This document shows positions 1 through 5,283 of a stretch of 5,283 nucleotides of DNA, piece after piece. The position numbers and the translations under genes were made by a program. Under the pieces are notes generated by a model. That model made no database searches and was not told the origin of the DNA. It saw only the letters and a program-made list of their open reading frames with translations. Source of the DNA: Gammaproteobacteria bacterium (GTDB taxonomy: Bacteria > Pseudomonadota > Gammaproteobacteria > Pseudomonadales > Pseudomonadaceae); the NCBI GenBank assembly GCA_012513235.1, contig JAAZCO010000338.1:1-5283 (forward strand), read 5' to 3'. Position 1 is the stretch's first letter. Each line of letters starts with the position of its first letter.

Positions 1-363
1 CTCACCTACAGTGTTGAAAGCGTACTGAAAAAAGACAGCCTAGAGTTGACTGATGCTGACCGCGAATTATTACGCCAGCGGATTTTACACAGTCCGCATC
101 AGCATATTTTGATTATTCATGGCACCGATACCATGACCCTCAGCGCCCAGCATTTAGGCGTGATCAGCGATAAAACCATCGTTTTCACCGGAGCCATGCA
201 ACCCGCTCGGATGCGCAACAGTGATGCACCCTTTAACTTAGGTTTTGCTATTGGTGCCCTGCAATGCTTAGACTGCGGTATTTACCTTGCCATGAATGGG
301 CAAATCTTTAACGCCAATAACGTGCAGAAAAACCGCCAGATGGGCCGTTTTGAAACACTTTAA
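1..363 (+). CDS. Short asparaginase-domain protein, 3' part (5' end outside window)
   Basis: The reading frame is open from base 1 and ends at TAA 361-363, giving 120 visible residues; the start and the first catalytic Thr (a GGTI-type motif in this family) lie upstream. The visible part carries the second asparaginase signature, IIHGTDTM, at residues 39-45 (numbered from base 1), with the Thr42-Asp43 pair. SDKTIVFTGAMQP follows, and its Lys58 matches the catalytic Lys of L-asparaginases. Next come SDAPFNLGFAIGA and a closing segment with NNVQKNRQMGRFE. Canonical asparaginases of about 330 residues continue into a second C-terminal domain; this protein stops at the end of the first. Short asparaginase-domain proteins of about 160 residues do exist in gammaproteobacteria, so this may be a natural family member and not a broken gene. 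The substrate is unknown and asparagine hydrolysis should not be assumed. A first Met is not visible; the in-frame TTG at 46 is probably internal because the upstream codons also read as protein. The esterase gene follows after 12 nt, suggesting an operon. Confidence 0.85.
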   Translation, partial: LTYSVESVLKKDSLELTDADRELLRQRILHSPHQHILIIHGTDTMTLSAQHLGVISDKTIVFTGAMQPARMRNSDAPFNLGFAIGALQCLDCGIYLAMNGQIFNANNVQKNRQMGRFETL

Positions 364-369
364 GAAGAG
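362..369 (+). promoter_or_regulatory. Ribosome binding site of the carboxylesterase gene, overlapping the upstream stop
   Basis: AAGAAGAG lies 6 nt before the ATG at 376 and starts inside the TAA stop of the asparaginase-domain gene (361-363). This supports the ATG at 376 as the start and suggests that ribosomes finishing the first gene help load the second. Confidence 0.6.
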
Positions 370-375
370 TTTTCC

Positions 376-1038
376 ATGATTAAAAATGCCTTAACTGTTG
401 AATCCCTCAAACCTGCTGACTCCTGTGTGATCTGGCTGCATGGTCTGGGTGCCGACCGCACTGATTTTGAACCTGTCGCTCGCATGTTGCAGCCGCAACT
501 GCCCACGACACGTTTTATTTTGCCACAAGCCCCCACTCAAGCCGTGACCATTAACGGTGGCTATGAGATGCCCAGTTGGTACGATATTTTGGCCATTGCC
601 CCGGGTAAGCGCTCGATCAATAGCGAGCAACTGGAAAATTCAACCCAGCAATTGATTAACCTGATGGAGCAGCAACGTGACAGCGGCATCAGCCCGAGTC
701 GTTTATTTTTAGCCGGCTTCTCACAAGGTGGCGCCGTGGTGTTACACACCGCATTTTTACGCTGGAATGAAGCGCTCGGCGGAGTGATGGCAATGTCCAC
801 TTACGCGCCCACCTTTGAGCAAGTCAGTGCACTCAATCCACTGCAGGCTCAAACCCCAACGCTGTGCATGCATGGCGTGCATGATCCGGTCGTACCGCTG
901 TTTATGGGTCAGGCTGTACAACAACAACTGCAGAGTTGGGGCGTTCCAGTCACCTGGCATGATTACGCTATGGAACATGCGGTCTGCCCAGAGCAGATTA
1001 CAGATATTGGCAACTGGCTCAGTGCACAATTAAGTTAA
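376..1038 (+). CDS. estB: Carboxylesterase / acyl-protein thioesterase-like alpha/beta hydrolase
   Basis: This 220-residue cytoplasmic serine hydrolase belongs to the phospholipase/carboxylesterase family (Abhydrolase_2; Pseudomonas fluorescens carboxylesterase II, eukaryotic acyl-protein thioesterases). What is seen: the oxyanion-hole strand VIWLHGLGADRTDF at residues 18-31, with the family LHGLG motif; PSWYDI at 66-71; the nucleophile elbow GFSQGG at 114-119 (Ser116); HGVHDPVVP at 166-174 (Asp170); and EHAVCPEQ at 200-207 (His201). The triad Ser116/Asp170/His201 is complete and spaced as in the P. fluorescens enzyme (recalled as Ser114/Asp168/His199), and the length is normal. There is no signal peptide or membrane segment. 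The family hydrolyses short-chain carboxylic esters; the natural substrate is unknown, and protein deacylation is only a possibility. The gene sits 12 nt after the asparaginase-domain gene and 134 nt before the helicase. The symbol is by resemblance to P. fluorescens estB; family assignment is secure, exact orthology less so. Confidence 0.93.
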   Translation: MIKNALTVESLKPADSCVIWLHGLGADRTDFEPVARMLQPQLPTTRFILPQAPTQAVTINGGYEMPSWYDILAIAPGKRSINSEQLENSTQQLINLMEQQRDSGISPSRLFLAGFSQGGAVVLHTAFLRWNEALGGVMAMSTYAPTFEQVSALNPLQAQTPTLCMHGVHDPVVPLFMGQAVQQQLQSWGVPVTWHDYAMEHAVCPEQITDIGNWLSAQLS

Positions 1039-1057
1039 GCACAGACCGATCTCTAGC

Positions 1058-1160
1058 TCAGTAGTCAAGCTAAATAGCTAAGGCATCAGCGCGCGACAGT
1101 GAAACAATTTCTACAAAGCGCTGCGATGCCTTACACTAAGGATAATTTATAGACTACTGA
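1058..1160 (+). promoter_or_regulatory. Nested inverted repeats / possible structured leader upstream of rhlB
   Basis: Most of the 134-nt gap between the esterase and the helicase is made of nested complementary arms. Outer arms: TCAGTAGTC (1058-1066) and GACTACTGA (1152-1160), 9 bp and perfect. Next: TAAAT (1071-1075) with ATTTA (1145-1149). Main stem: 1079-1092 (TAAGGCATC then AGCGC) with 1118-1133, 14 bp with one 2-nt GC bulge at 1123-1124. Inside its loop, GTGAAA (1099-1104) pairs with TTTC and AC (1108-1114), leaving a CAA loop and one bulged T. No T-run follows the main stem on either strand, so it is not a canonical intrinsic terminator. The outer arm ends 1 nt before the helicase ribosome binding site (AAGAG, 1162-1166). 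It could be an mRNA leader controlling the helicase, a processing site, or a remnant of a short palindromic repeat element. The pairing is seen; the function is inference. Confidence 0.5.
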
Positions 1161-1161
1161 T

Positions 1162-1166
1162 AAGAG
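1162..1166 (+). promoter_or_regulatory. Ribosome binding site supporting the GTG start of rhlB
   Basis: AAGAG lies 6 nt before the GTG at 1173. It is a modest Shine-Dalgarno match, but it is correctly spaced and is the only candidate near a start that yields the MLKALK N-terminus seen in Pseudomonas RhlB proteins. Confidence 0.5.
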
Positions 1167-1172
1167 AACGCC

Positions 1173-2579
1173 GTGCTCAAAGCACTTAAAAACATTTTTA
1201 AACAAACGCCAGAGCTGACCGCGCCAGACAACAGTCCAGTCACGCCACCATCTGCGCCACACTCTGAACCGGTCAGCCAGCCAGCCAGTCAAGCGACTGC
1301 TGAACCTAAACCTGCCGCGAAAAAACCACGCCCAGCTAAAGCTAAACCTGTGGTTGAGCAGACACCTTGGTCACTGGCTGATTTCGTCGTTGAGCCTGCT
1401 GAAGATAAGGTGCGCTTTCACGACTTCGACCTCGCACCTGAATTAATGCATGCCATTCAAGATTTGGGCTTTCCCTATTGCACACCGATCCAAGCACAGG
1501 TTTTAGGCCATACCCTTGCAGGTAAAGATGCCATTGGCCGTGCGCAAACCGGTACCGGTAAAACTGCAGCTTTCTTGATTTCCACCATCAGTCAACTCAC
1601 GCAAACACGTCCGCCCGATGAGCGTTATATGGGCGAGCCACGCGCACTGATTATCGCGCCAACACGCGAGCTAGTCGTGCAAATTGCCAATGATGCGATT
1701 GCTTTAACCAAGTACACCAACCTCAATGTGATGAGTTTTGTCGGTGGCATGGATTTTGATAAGCAACGCAAGCAACTGGAATCTCGCTATTGCGATATTT
1801 TAGTGGCGACGCCTGGGCGCTTACTGGACTTTAACCAGCGCGGTGAAGTGCACTTGGATATGGTGGAAGTACTGGTCTTAGACGAAGCAGACCGCATGCT
1901 GGATATGGGTTTTATCCCGCAAGTGCGCCAAATTATTCGTCAAACACCCAATAAGACTGAGCGTCAAACCTTACTGTTCTCGGCCACCTTTACTGAAGAC
2001 GTGATGAATCTGTCCAAGCAATGGACCACAGATCCAGCCATTGTGGAAATTGAGCCGCAAAGTGTGGCCAATGATTCAGTGGAGCAGCATGTGTTTGCCG
2101 TCGCCGGTAGCGATAAATACAAGCTGCTGTACAACCTGATTCAAAACAATAATTGGCCGCGCGTGATTGTGTTTGCCAACCGTAAAGATGAAGTGCGCCG
2201 TATTGAAGAGCGCCTCACACGTGACGGCATTAGTGCGGCACAGATGTCCGGTGATGTGGCGCAGCACAAACGCATCAAAGTACTGGAAGACTTCCGCGCA
2301 GGCCGCTTACGCGTGTTAGTGGCTACTGATGTGGCGGGTCGCGGGATTCACGTCGACGATATCAGTCACGTGGTCAACTTTACCCTGCCAGAAGATCCCG
2401 ATGACTATGTACACCGCATTGGCCGTACCGGTCGCGCGGGCACGACTGGTGTGTCGATCAGCTTTGCTGGTGAAGATGACTCTTATGCTTTGCCGCCCAT
2501 TGAAGAGTTGCTGGGGCATAAGATTCAATGCGAAACCCCAACTGACGATTTATTGGTGGATCCACCGAAAAGTCGTTAG
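1173..2579 (+). CDS. rhlB: DEAD-box ATP-dependent RNA helicase RhlB
   Basis: This is an ATP-dependent RNA unwinding enzyme of 468 residues, in a family linked to mRNA decay and the RNase E degradosome. The GTG start gives MLKALKNIFK, as in pseudomonad RhlB. Residues 12-62 form a Pro/Ala/Ser/Lys-rich tail, probably disordered. Core motifs, in order: Q motif with upstream aromatic F82 or F85 and Q107; motif I AQTGTGKT 124-131; Ia PTRELVVQ 163-170; GG 191-192; Ib TPGR 213-216; DEAD 237-240; SAT 270-272; IV VIVFANR 331-337; V ATDVAGRGIHV 384-394; VI HRIGRTGRAG 414-423. All key residues are intact, so an active enzyme is expected. The C-terminus ends soon after the core (residues 424-468) and lacks an Arg-rich tail of the E. 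coli RhlB kind; the basic extension is N-terminal instead. It is probably transcribed separately from the esterase, behind the structured gap at 1058-1160, and ends at the terminator at 2628-2663. RhlE is the main alternative paralogue, but the N-terminus and gene context favour RhlB. Confidence 0.93.
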   Translation: MLKALKNIFKQTPELTAPDNSPVTPPSAPHSEPVSQPASQATAEPKPAAKKPRPAKAKPVVEQTPWSLADFVVEPAEDKVRFHDFDLAPELMHAIQDLGFPYCTPIQAQVLGHTLAGKDAIGRAQTGTGKTAAFLISTISQLTQTRPPDERYMGEPRALIIAPTRELVVQIANDAIALTKYTNLNVMSFVGGMDFDKQRKQLESRYCDILVATPGRLLDFNQRGEVHLDMVEVLVLDEADRMLDMGFIPQVRQIIRQTPNKTERQTLLFSATFTEDVMNLSKQWTTDPAIVEIEPQSVANDSVEQHVFAVAGSDKYKLLYNLIQNNNWPRVIVFANRKDEVRRIEERLTRDGISAAQMSGDVAQHKRIKVLEDFRAGRLRVLVATDVAGRGIHVDDISHVVNFTLPEDPDDYVHRIGRTGRAGTTGVSISFAGEDDSYALPPIEELLGHKIQCETPTDDLLVDPPKSR

Positions 2580-2627
2580 AGCTCGAGCGGCTCAACTGCA
2601 GCAGCTGTTTTAGAGCCACCGAGTTAC

Positions 2628-2663
2628 AAAAAAGCCAGACGCTAATGCAGTCTGGCTTTTTTT
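2628..2663. terminator. Bidirectional intrinsic terminator between converging rhlB and the ABC operon
   Basis: A near-perfect hairpin: the run of six A plus GCCAGAC (2628-2640) pairs with GTCTGGC plus six T (2650-2662), around the 9-nt loop GCTAATGCA. GC/GC in that loop can extend the stem across one bulged A (2649). A run of seven T (2657-2663) follows the stem on the plus strand. On the minus strand the A-run becomes a T-run, so the same element can end both the helicase transcript (stop at 2579) and the GldG-type transcript (stop at 2680-2682, 17 nt away). Confidence 0.92.
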
Positions 2664-2679
2664 GTTACAGGCCGGCAGT

Positions 2680-4527
2680 TTAATCAACAAGCTGCATACG
2701 ACGAATGCGTCGTGACAAACTGAGCAACACCAAGCCAAAGGTCAGCAGTATCGGCATCACGCCAATATTAAAGAACTTCAGCGTGGTGCCCAATGACTCA
2801 ATATCGCTATTGAGCTGGTAACGCACTTCACGCAACTCTTTACGCACTTGCAGCTTCTCTTGCATAAACTGCTGCAGGGTCGCTTGCTGCTCAGCGGTTA
2901 ACTCCAAATCACGCTCTGGATCAGTCGCTTGTTGTAACTCAAACATTTTTTCTTCGGTGGCGGCTAAACGCCCTTGCAACTCTTGCTCTTTTTTCTGGAA
3001 GCGCTCCTGCGCTACACGTTGCAAGTTATCGACCATGGTAAAAGGGCGATTAAAGTTGCCACGTGAGCGAATGCTGATTAAGGCATCCGATCCCGACAAG
3101 TTATCCAATGCGTTGATGGTGAAGCTGCCATTATCTGCAAAGGGTTGCGGTAAGCGCTGGCCAAAGAAGTCCTGCACATTGACCCACATGCGATCGCTTA
3201 ACATATCGCTATCCGCCACAATAATCACATTGATATTCTCGGCGCTTTGCAAACCTGGCTCACGCCCTTCAATGCCTTGAGCAAAGGCAGTCTGAGCAGG
3301 GCCGCTGATACGTGCAGCCAGCACATAACGCTCACCCGTTGGCTCTAAATCAGCCAGCAACTCTTCAGGGTTTTGCAGCAGCGCAAAGCGTTGTGCGTTA
3401 AACGGCATAGCATATTCTGAGCTGTGCAACAGCGGGGTAAACTGCGTTTTAGCGCCTTCTAGCGGCTCTAACATACCCGCAGTTGCGAGGTTTAATTGGC
3501 TCAACTGCGAAGTCAGCACATCTGTACTGTCCATCGCTTTTTTCGGCAAAGTCAACCAACCTGGATGGCGCACGGCACGCTGCTGCGGACCCACTCCCAC
3601 CGACATTGCATAAGCGCCATCACCTAACACTTGGTTAGGCAACATGCGCACGCCCCAAGCTTTAAAGAGCTCTGGCAAGTCCGAGCTTTTCCCAGCCGCC
3701 ATCTCCTCTGGCCCACTCACACCGGTATCAGCTTCGCTGTAAGGATCGACAAAGGCCAGTAATTTACCGCCACCTAATACAAACTGATCCAGAGCGTACT
3801 GCGTGGCTTCACTGAGGTTTTTAGGGTGAATTAACAACACCGTACTGATATGCGCCGGAATCAGATCAATATCATCCTTTAAGCTTTCCAACTGAAATTG
3901 CTGGCGAATATCTTCCAGAATCGTCCATGAGGGTAAAGGCTGCCCCGCCTGCATATCAAAGCCTCCGTTGATCGGTAAACCTGACAACAGGCCAATCACT
4001 GGACGCTCAGTTTGCGCCACACTGCTGATCAAACGGCTCAGTTCATACTCTAGAAGCTCTTCTTGATCCAAGGCGAAAAAGGGAATCACTTGGCTGTCAC
4101 CTTGCGCATTGCTGGCCGCCAAACCAAAGTACAACTGAGTTCCCTCTTGCTCCAAGGGGACAGCTTGCAAACCTAAGGCCGCAGCACGGTCTTCCTCTTC
4201 AGAGAAAGCTTCAGGGTCAATCACTTCCAATTGCAACTGACCATCGGCCAGACGCGCATAGCTTTCCAACAGCTCTTGCACGCGCTGTGCATAGTTGCGC
4301 AACATCGGTATATCGCGCGTGGCTTTATTGGAATAGAAATACTGTAAGCGAATCGGCTCTTGCAACTCAGTTAATAACTGCTGGGTACCCGCGGATAAGG
4401 TGTAGAGCTTTTGCTCAGTAAAATCGAGCTGGGTGTTTTTAAATAGGCTATTGGCCGCCATATTGAAGCCCACAAAAGCCACCGCAATCAGCACTAAGCC
4501 TAAGCTGGAATACATTAATCGTCTCAT
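2680..4527 (-). CDS. GldG-type ABC transporter auxiliary protein (membrane-anchored)
   Basis: 615 residues, matching the Gldg / ABC_transp_aux family, which partners an ABC-2 permease and ATPase. One membrane helix lies near the N-terminus (about 8-27, after MRRLM) and one near the C-terminus (about 586-604, followed by RRIRR). Between them is a large region expected outside the cytoplasmic membrane. It starts with DFTEQKLYTLSAGTQQLL (35-52), typical of the family, and has a Rossmann-like GIFT-type core: VIGLLSGLP 177-185, LLIHPKNLSEATQYALDQFV 231-250, GGGKLLAFVDPYSE 252-265. Then come VIIVADSDMLSD 434-445 and a family-typical segment ending NRPF (493-496). Residues about 505-575 are rich in Glu, Gln, Lys and Leu and probably form a coiled coil before the last helix. 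The ATG at 4527 is 2 nt after the permease stop, with AAAGAAGG (4545-4538) 10 nt upstream. The exported substrate is unknown. It is the last gene of its operon, ending at the bidirectional terminator. Confidence 0.88.
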   Translation of the reverse strand: MRRLMYSSLGLVLIAVAFVGFNMAANSLFKNTQLDFTEQKLYTLSAGTQQLLTELQEPIRLQYFYSNKATRDIPMLRNYAQRVQELLESYARLADGQLQLEVIDPEAFSEEEDRAAALGLQAVPLEQEGTQLYFGLAASNAQGDSQVIPFFALDQEELLEYELSRLISSVAQTERPVIGLLSGLPINGGFDMQAGQPLPSWTILEDIRQQFQLESLKDDIDLIPAHISTVLLIHPKNLSEATQYALDQFVLGGGKLLAFVDPYSEADTGVSGPEEMAAGKSSDLPELFKAWGVRMLPNQVLGDGAYAMSVGVGPQQRAVRHPGWLTLPKKAMDSTDVLTSQLSQLNLATAGMLEPLEGAKTQFTPLLHSSEYAMPFNAQRFALLQNPEELLADLEPTGERYVLAARISGPAQTAFAQGIEGREPGLQSAENINVIIVADSDMLSDRMWVNVQDFFGQRLPQPFADNGSFTINALDNLSGSDALISIRSRGNFNRPFTMVDNLQRVAQERFQKKEQELQGRLAATEEKMFELQQATDPERDLELTAEQQATLQQFMQEKLQVRKELREVRYQLNSDIESLGTTLKFFNIGVMPILLTFGLVLLSLSRRIRRMQLVD

Positions 4528-4529
4528 AT

Positions 4530-5264
4530 TCAGTGCGCCTTCTTTAAATCAACAACAACAGCTGTCGCCAGCAACCAAGCGGCAATAAAGCTGAAGAAAT
4601 ACAACACATCGCGCACATCAATCACACCTTTACTGATGGCCTGAAAGCGTGTGAGAAAACTAAAGGACGCCACCACATCTAACAGCCATTGCGCTGCCCA
4701 GCCATTAAAGGCATCCAGCACCAGCGGGAAACCACTGACCACAAACATAAAACACACACTGACCGTAAGAATAAAGGCAATCACCTGATTCTTCGCCAGC
4801 GCAGACATGCACGAGCCCACTGACAAATAGGCTCCCACCAACAACCAACTGCCCATATAGCCGGTTAAGATTGCGCCATTGTCTGGATCACCTAAATAGT
4901 TGACTGTGAGCACCATCGGAAAGGTCAGCAGCAAAGCAATCCCTGCAAACACCCATGCCGCTAAAAACTTACCCACCACACTTTCAAAACGGGTAATGGG
5001 TAAGGTCATCAGCAGTTCAATGGTGCCGCTTTTACGCTCCTCGGCCCACATGCGCATCGCCAGTGCCGGCACTAAAAACAAGTACAACCAAGGATGAAAG
5101 TTAAAAAACGGATTGAGATTGGCTTGCCCACTTTCGTAAAAACCACCCAAGTAAAAAGTAAAGACGCTGGAGAGCACCAAAAAAATCAGCAAAAATACAT
5201 AGGCTAAAGGTGTGGCAAAAAAACTGGTGAATTCACGCTTAAAAATAATGGGTAGCTGTCTCAT
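4530..5264 (-). CDS. ABC-2 type transporter permease (GldF-like)
   Basis: 244 residues with about six membrane helices: roughly 20-40, 58-72, 98-122, 136-155, 160-182 and 217-238. After the second helix comes RMWAEERKSGTIELLMTLPI (71-90). This is the cytoplasmic stretch typical of ABC-2 permeases of the GldF/NosY kind, thought to contact the ATPase, and TRFESVVGKFLA follows. Length is normal for the family. The ATG at 5264 has GGAG (5275-5272) 7 nt upstream, good spacing. The GldG-type gene begins 2 nt after its stop, so the two are translated from one message. Together with an ATPase (probably encoded just beyond the right edge) they would form an inner-membrane ABC complex. In Bacteroidetes GldA/F/G serves gliding motility; homologues in non-gliding proteobacteria have no settled substrate. 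The name GldF-like describes family resemblance, not a gliding role. Confidence 0.88.
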   Translation of the reverse strand: MRQLPIIFKREFTSFFATPLAYVFLLIFLVLSSVFTFYLGGFYESGQANLNPFFNFHPWLYLFLVPALAMRMWAEERKSGTIELLMTLPITRFESVVGKFLAAWVFAGIALLLTFPMVLTVNYLGDPDNGAILTGYMGSWLLVGAYLSVGSCMSALAKNQVIAFILTVSVCFMFVVSGFPLVLDAFNGWAAQWLLDVVASFSFLTRFQAISKGVIDVRDVLYFFSFIAAWLLATAVVVDLKKAH

Positions 5265-5283
5265 GCCTCATCTCCACGGGTCA
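5261..5283 (-). CDS. Probable 3' end of upstream ABC ATPase gene (fragment)
   Basis: On the minus strand one frame entering from the right edge reads T-R-G-D-E-A and stops at TGA (5263-5261), overlapping the permease start as ATGA. Such 4-nt overlaps are common between ABC ATPase and permease genes, and a C-terminus ending LTRGDEA would suit a GldA/CcmA-type ATPase. With only six codons visible, identity rests on operon logic: permease plus GldG-type protein need an ATPase. The other two frames stop within the window as well (5283-5281 and 5270-5268), so this is a guess. Confidence 0.35.

Noticed and set aside
46..48. TTG at 46 as the start of the asparaginase-domain protein
   Set aside because: The frame is open back to base 1 and the upstream codons read as plausible protein; a start here would delete the first catalytic half of the domain. 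The gene most likely begins before the window.
391..1033. Open frames of 70-90 codons overlapping the esterase on both strands (minus 391-630, 561-800, 757-1029; plus 815-1033)
   Set aside because: They lie entirely within a gene with a full set of family motifs, have no recognisable domains and no ribosome binding site, and read as shadow frames.
1079..1133. Main stem as an intrinsic terminator for the esterase operon
   Set aside because: The stem is long enough, but the following bases (CACTAAGG) have no T-run, the loop is 25 nt, and the minus strand has no T-run either.
1141..1146. GATAAT as a -10 promoter box for rhlB
   Set aside because: It matches TATAAT at five of six positions, but no acceptable -35 box lies 16-18 nt upstream (the sequence there is within AGCGCTGC) and there is no extended -10 TG. 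It also falls inside the inverted-repeat region, so it may simply be AT-rich spacer. Not called.
2076..2613. Open frames overlapping the helicase (minus 2076-2267 and 2316-2528; plus 2329-2613)
   Set aside because: The helicase frame carries motifs V and VI across this stretch, so the other frames are shadows; their protein sequences show no family features.
2957..3280. Plus-strand open frame of 107 codons opposite the GldG-type gene, and a similar one at 4900-5097 opposite the permease
   Set aside because: Both are antisense to well-supported membrane-protein genes, with no ribosome binding site or domain resemblance.
1..5283. CRISPR arrays, tRNA or rRNA genes, insertion sequences, integrase or defence genes
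   Set aside because: No regularly spaced repeats, RNA gene signatures, transposase motifs or flanking terminal repeats with target duplications were seen; nearly all the window is occupied by ordinary genes.

Overview
The window looks like chromosome from a gammaproteobacterium of the Pseudomonas lineage. The gene pair carboxylesterase and RhlB-type RNA helicase resembles, from memory, the neighbourhood of rhlB in Pseudomonas aeruginosa. Base composition by eye is near 50% G+C, with TTA and TTG leucine codons common. That is lower than in most Pseudomonas and would fit a low-GC member of the Pseudomonadaceae (for example the Thiopseudomonas or Denitrificimonas side). The genus is an inference, not something read directly.

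Layout: (1) bases 1-363 (+) hold the 3' end of a short asparaginase-fold protein that stops after the N-terminal asparaginase domain. (2) After 12 nt, 376-1038 (+) encodes a 220-residue carboxylesterase/acyl-protein-thioesterase-type alpha/beta hydrolase with a complete catalytic triad. Its ribosome binding site overlaps the stop of the first gene, so the two are probably co-transcribed and coupled. (3) 1039-1172 is a 134-nt intergenic region with several nested inverted repeats directly in front of the next ribosome binding site. (4) 1173-2579 (+) encodes an RhlB-like DEAD-box RNA helicase with a GTG start, a Pro/Ala/Lys-rich N-terminal tail and every core motif. (5) 2628-2663 is a strong hairpin with an A-run on one side and a T-run on the other, a bidirectional terminator between converging genes. 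(6) On the minus strand, 5264-4530 and 4527-2680 encode an ABC-2 permease and a GldG-type membrane-anchored auxiliary protein, 2 nt apart. The last codons of an upstream gene, probably the ATPase, appear to overlap the permease start as ATGA at the right edge.

How the genes work together: the minus-strand genes form one ABC-2 type (gliding-motility-like, GldF/GldG) transporter operon, and most of its third component lies outside the window. RhlB would act in RNA unwinding and mRNA turnover. The esterase and the short asparaginase-like protein are hydrolases of unknown physiological substrate. This is mostly ordinary housekeeping-type DNA. No clear new system is visible. The most interesting unexplained item is the nested inverted-repeat structure at 1058-1160 ahead of the helicase.
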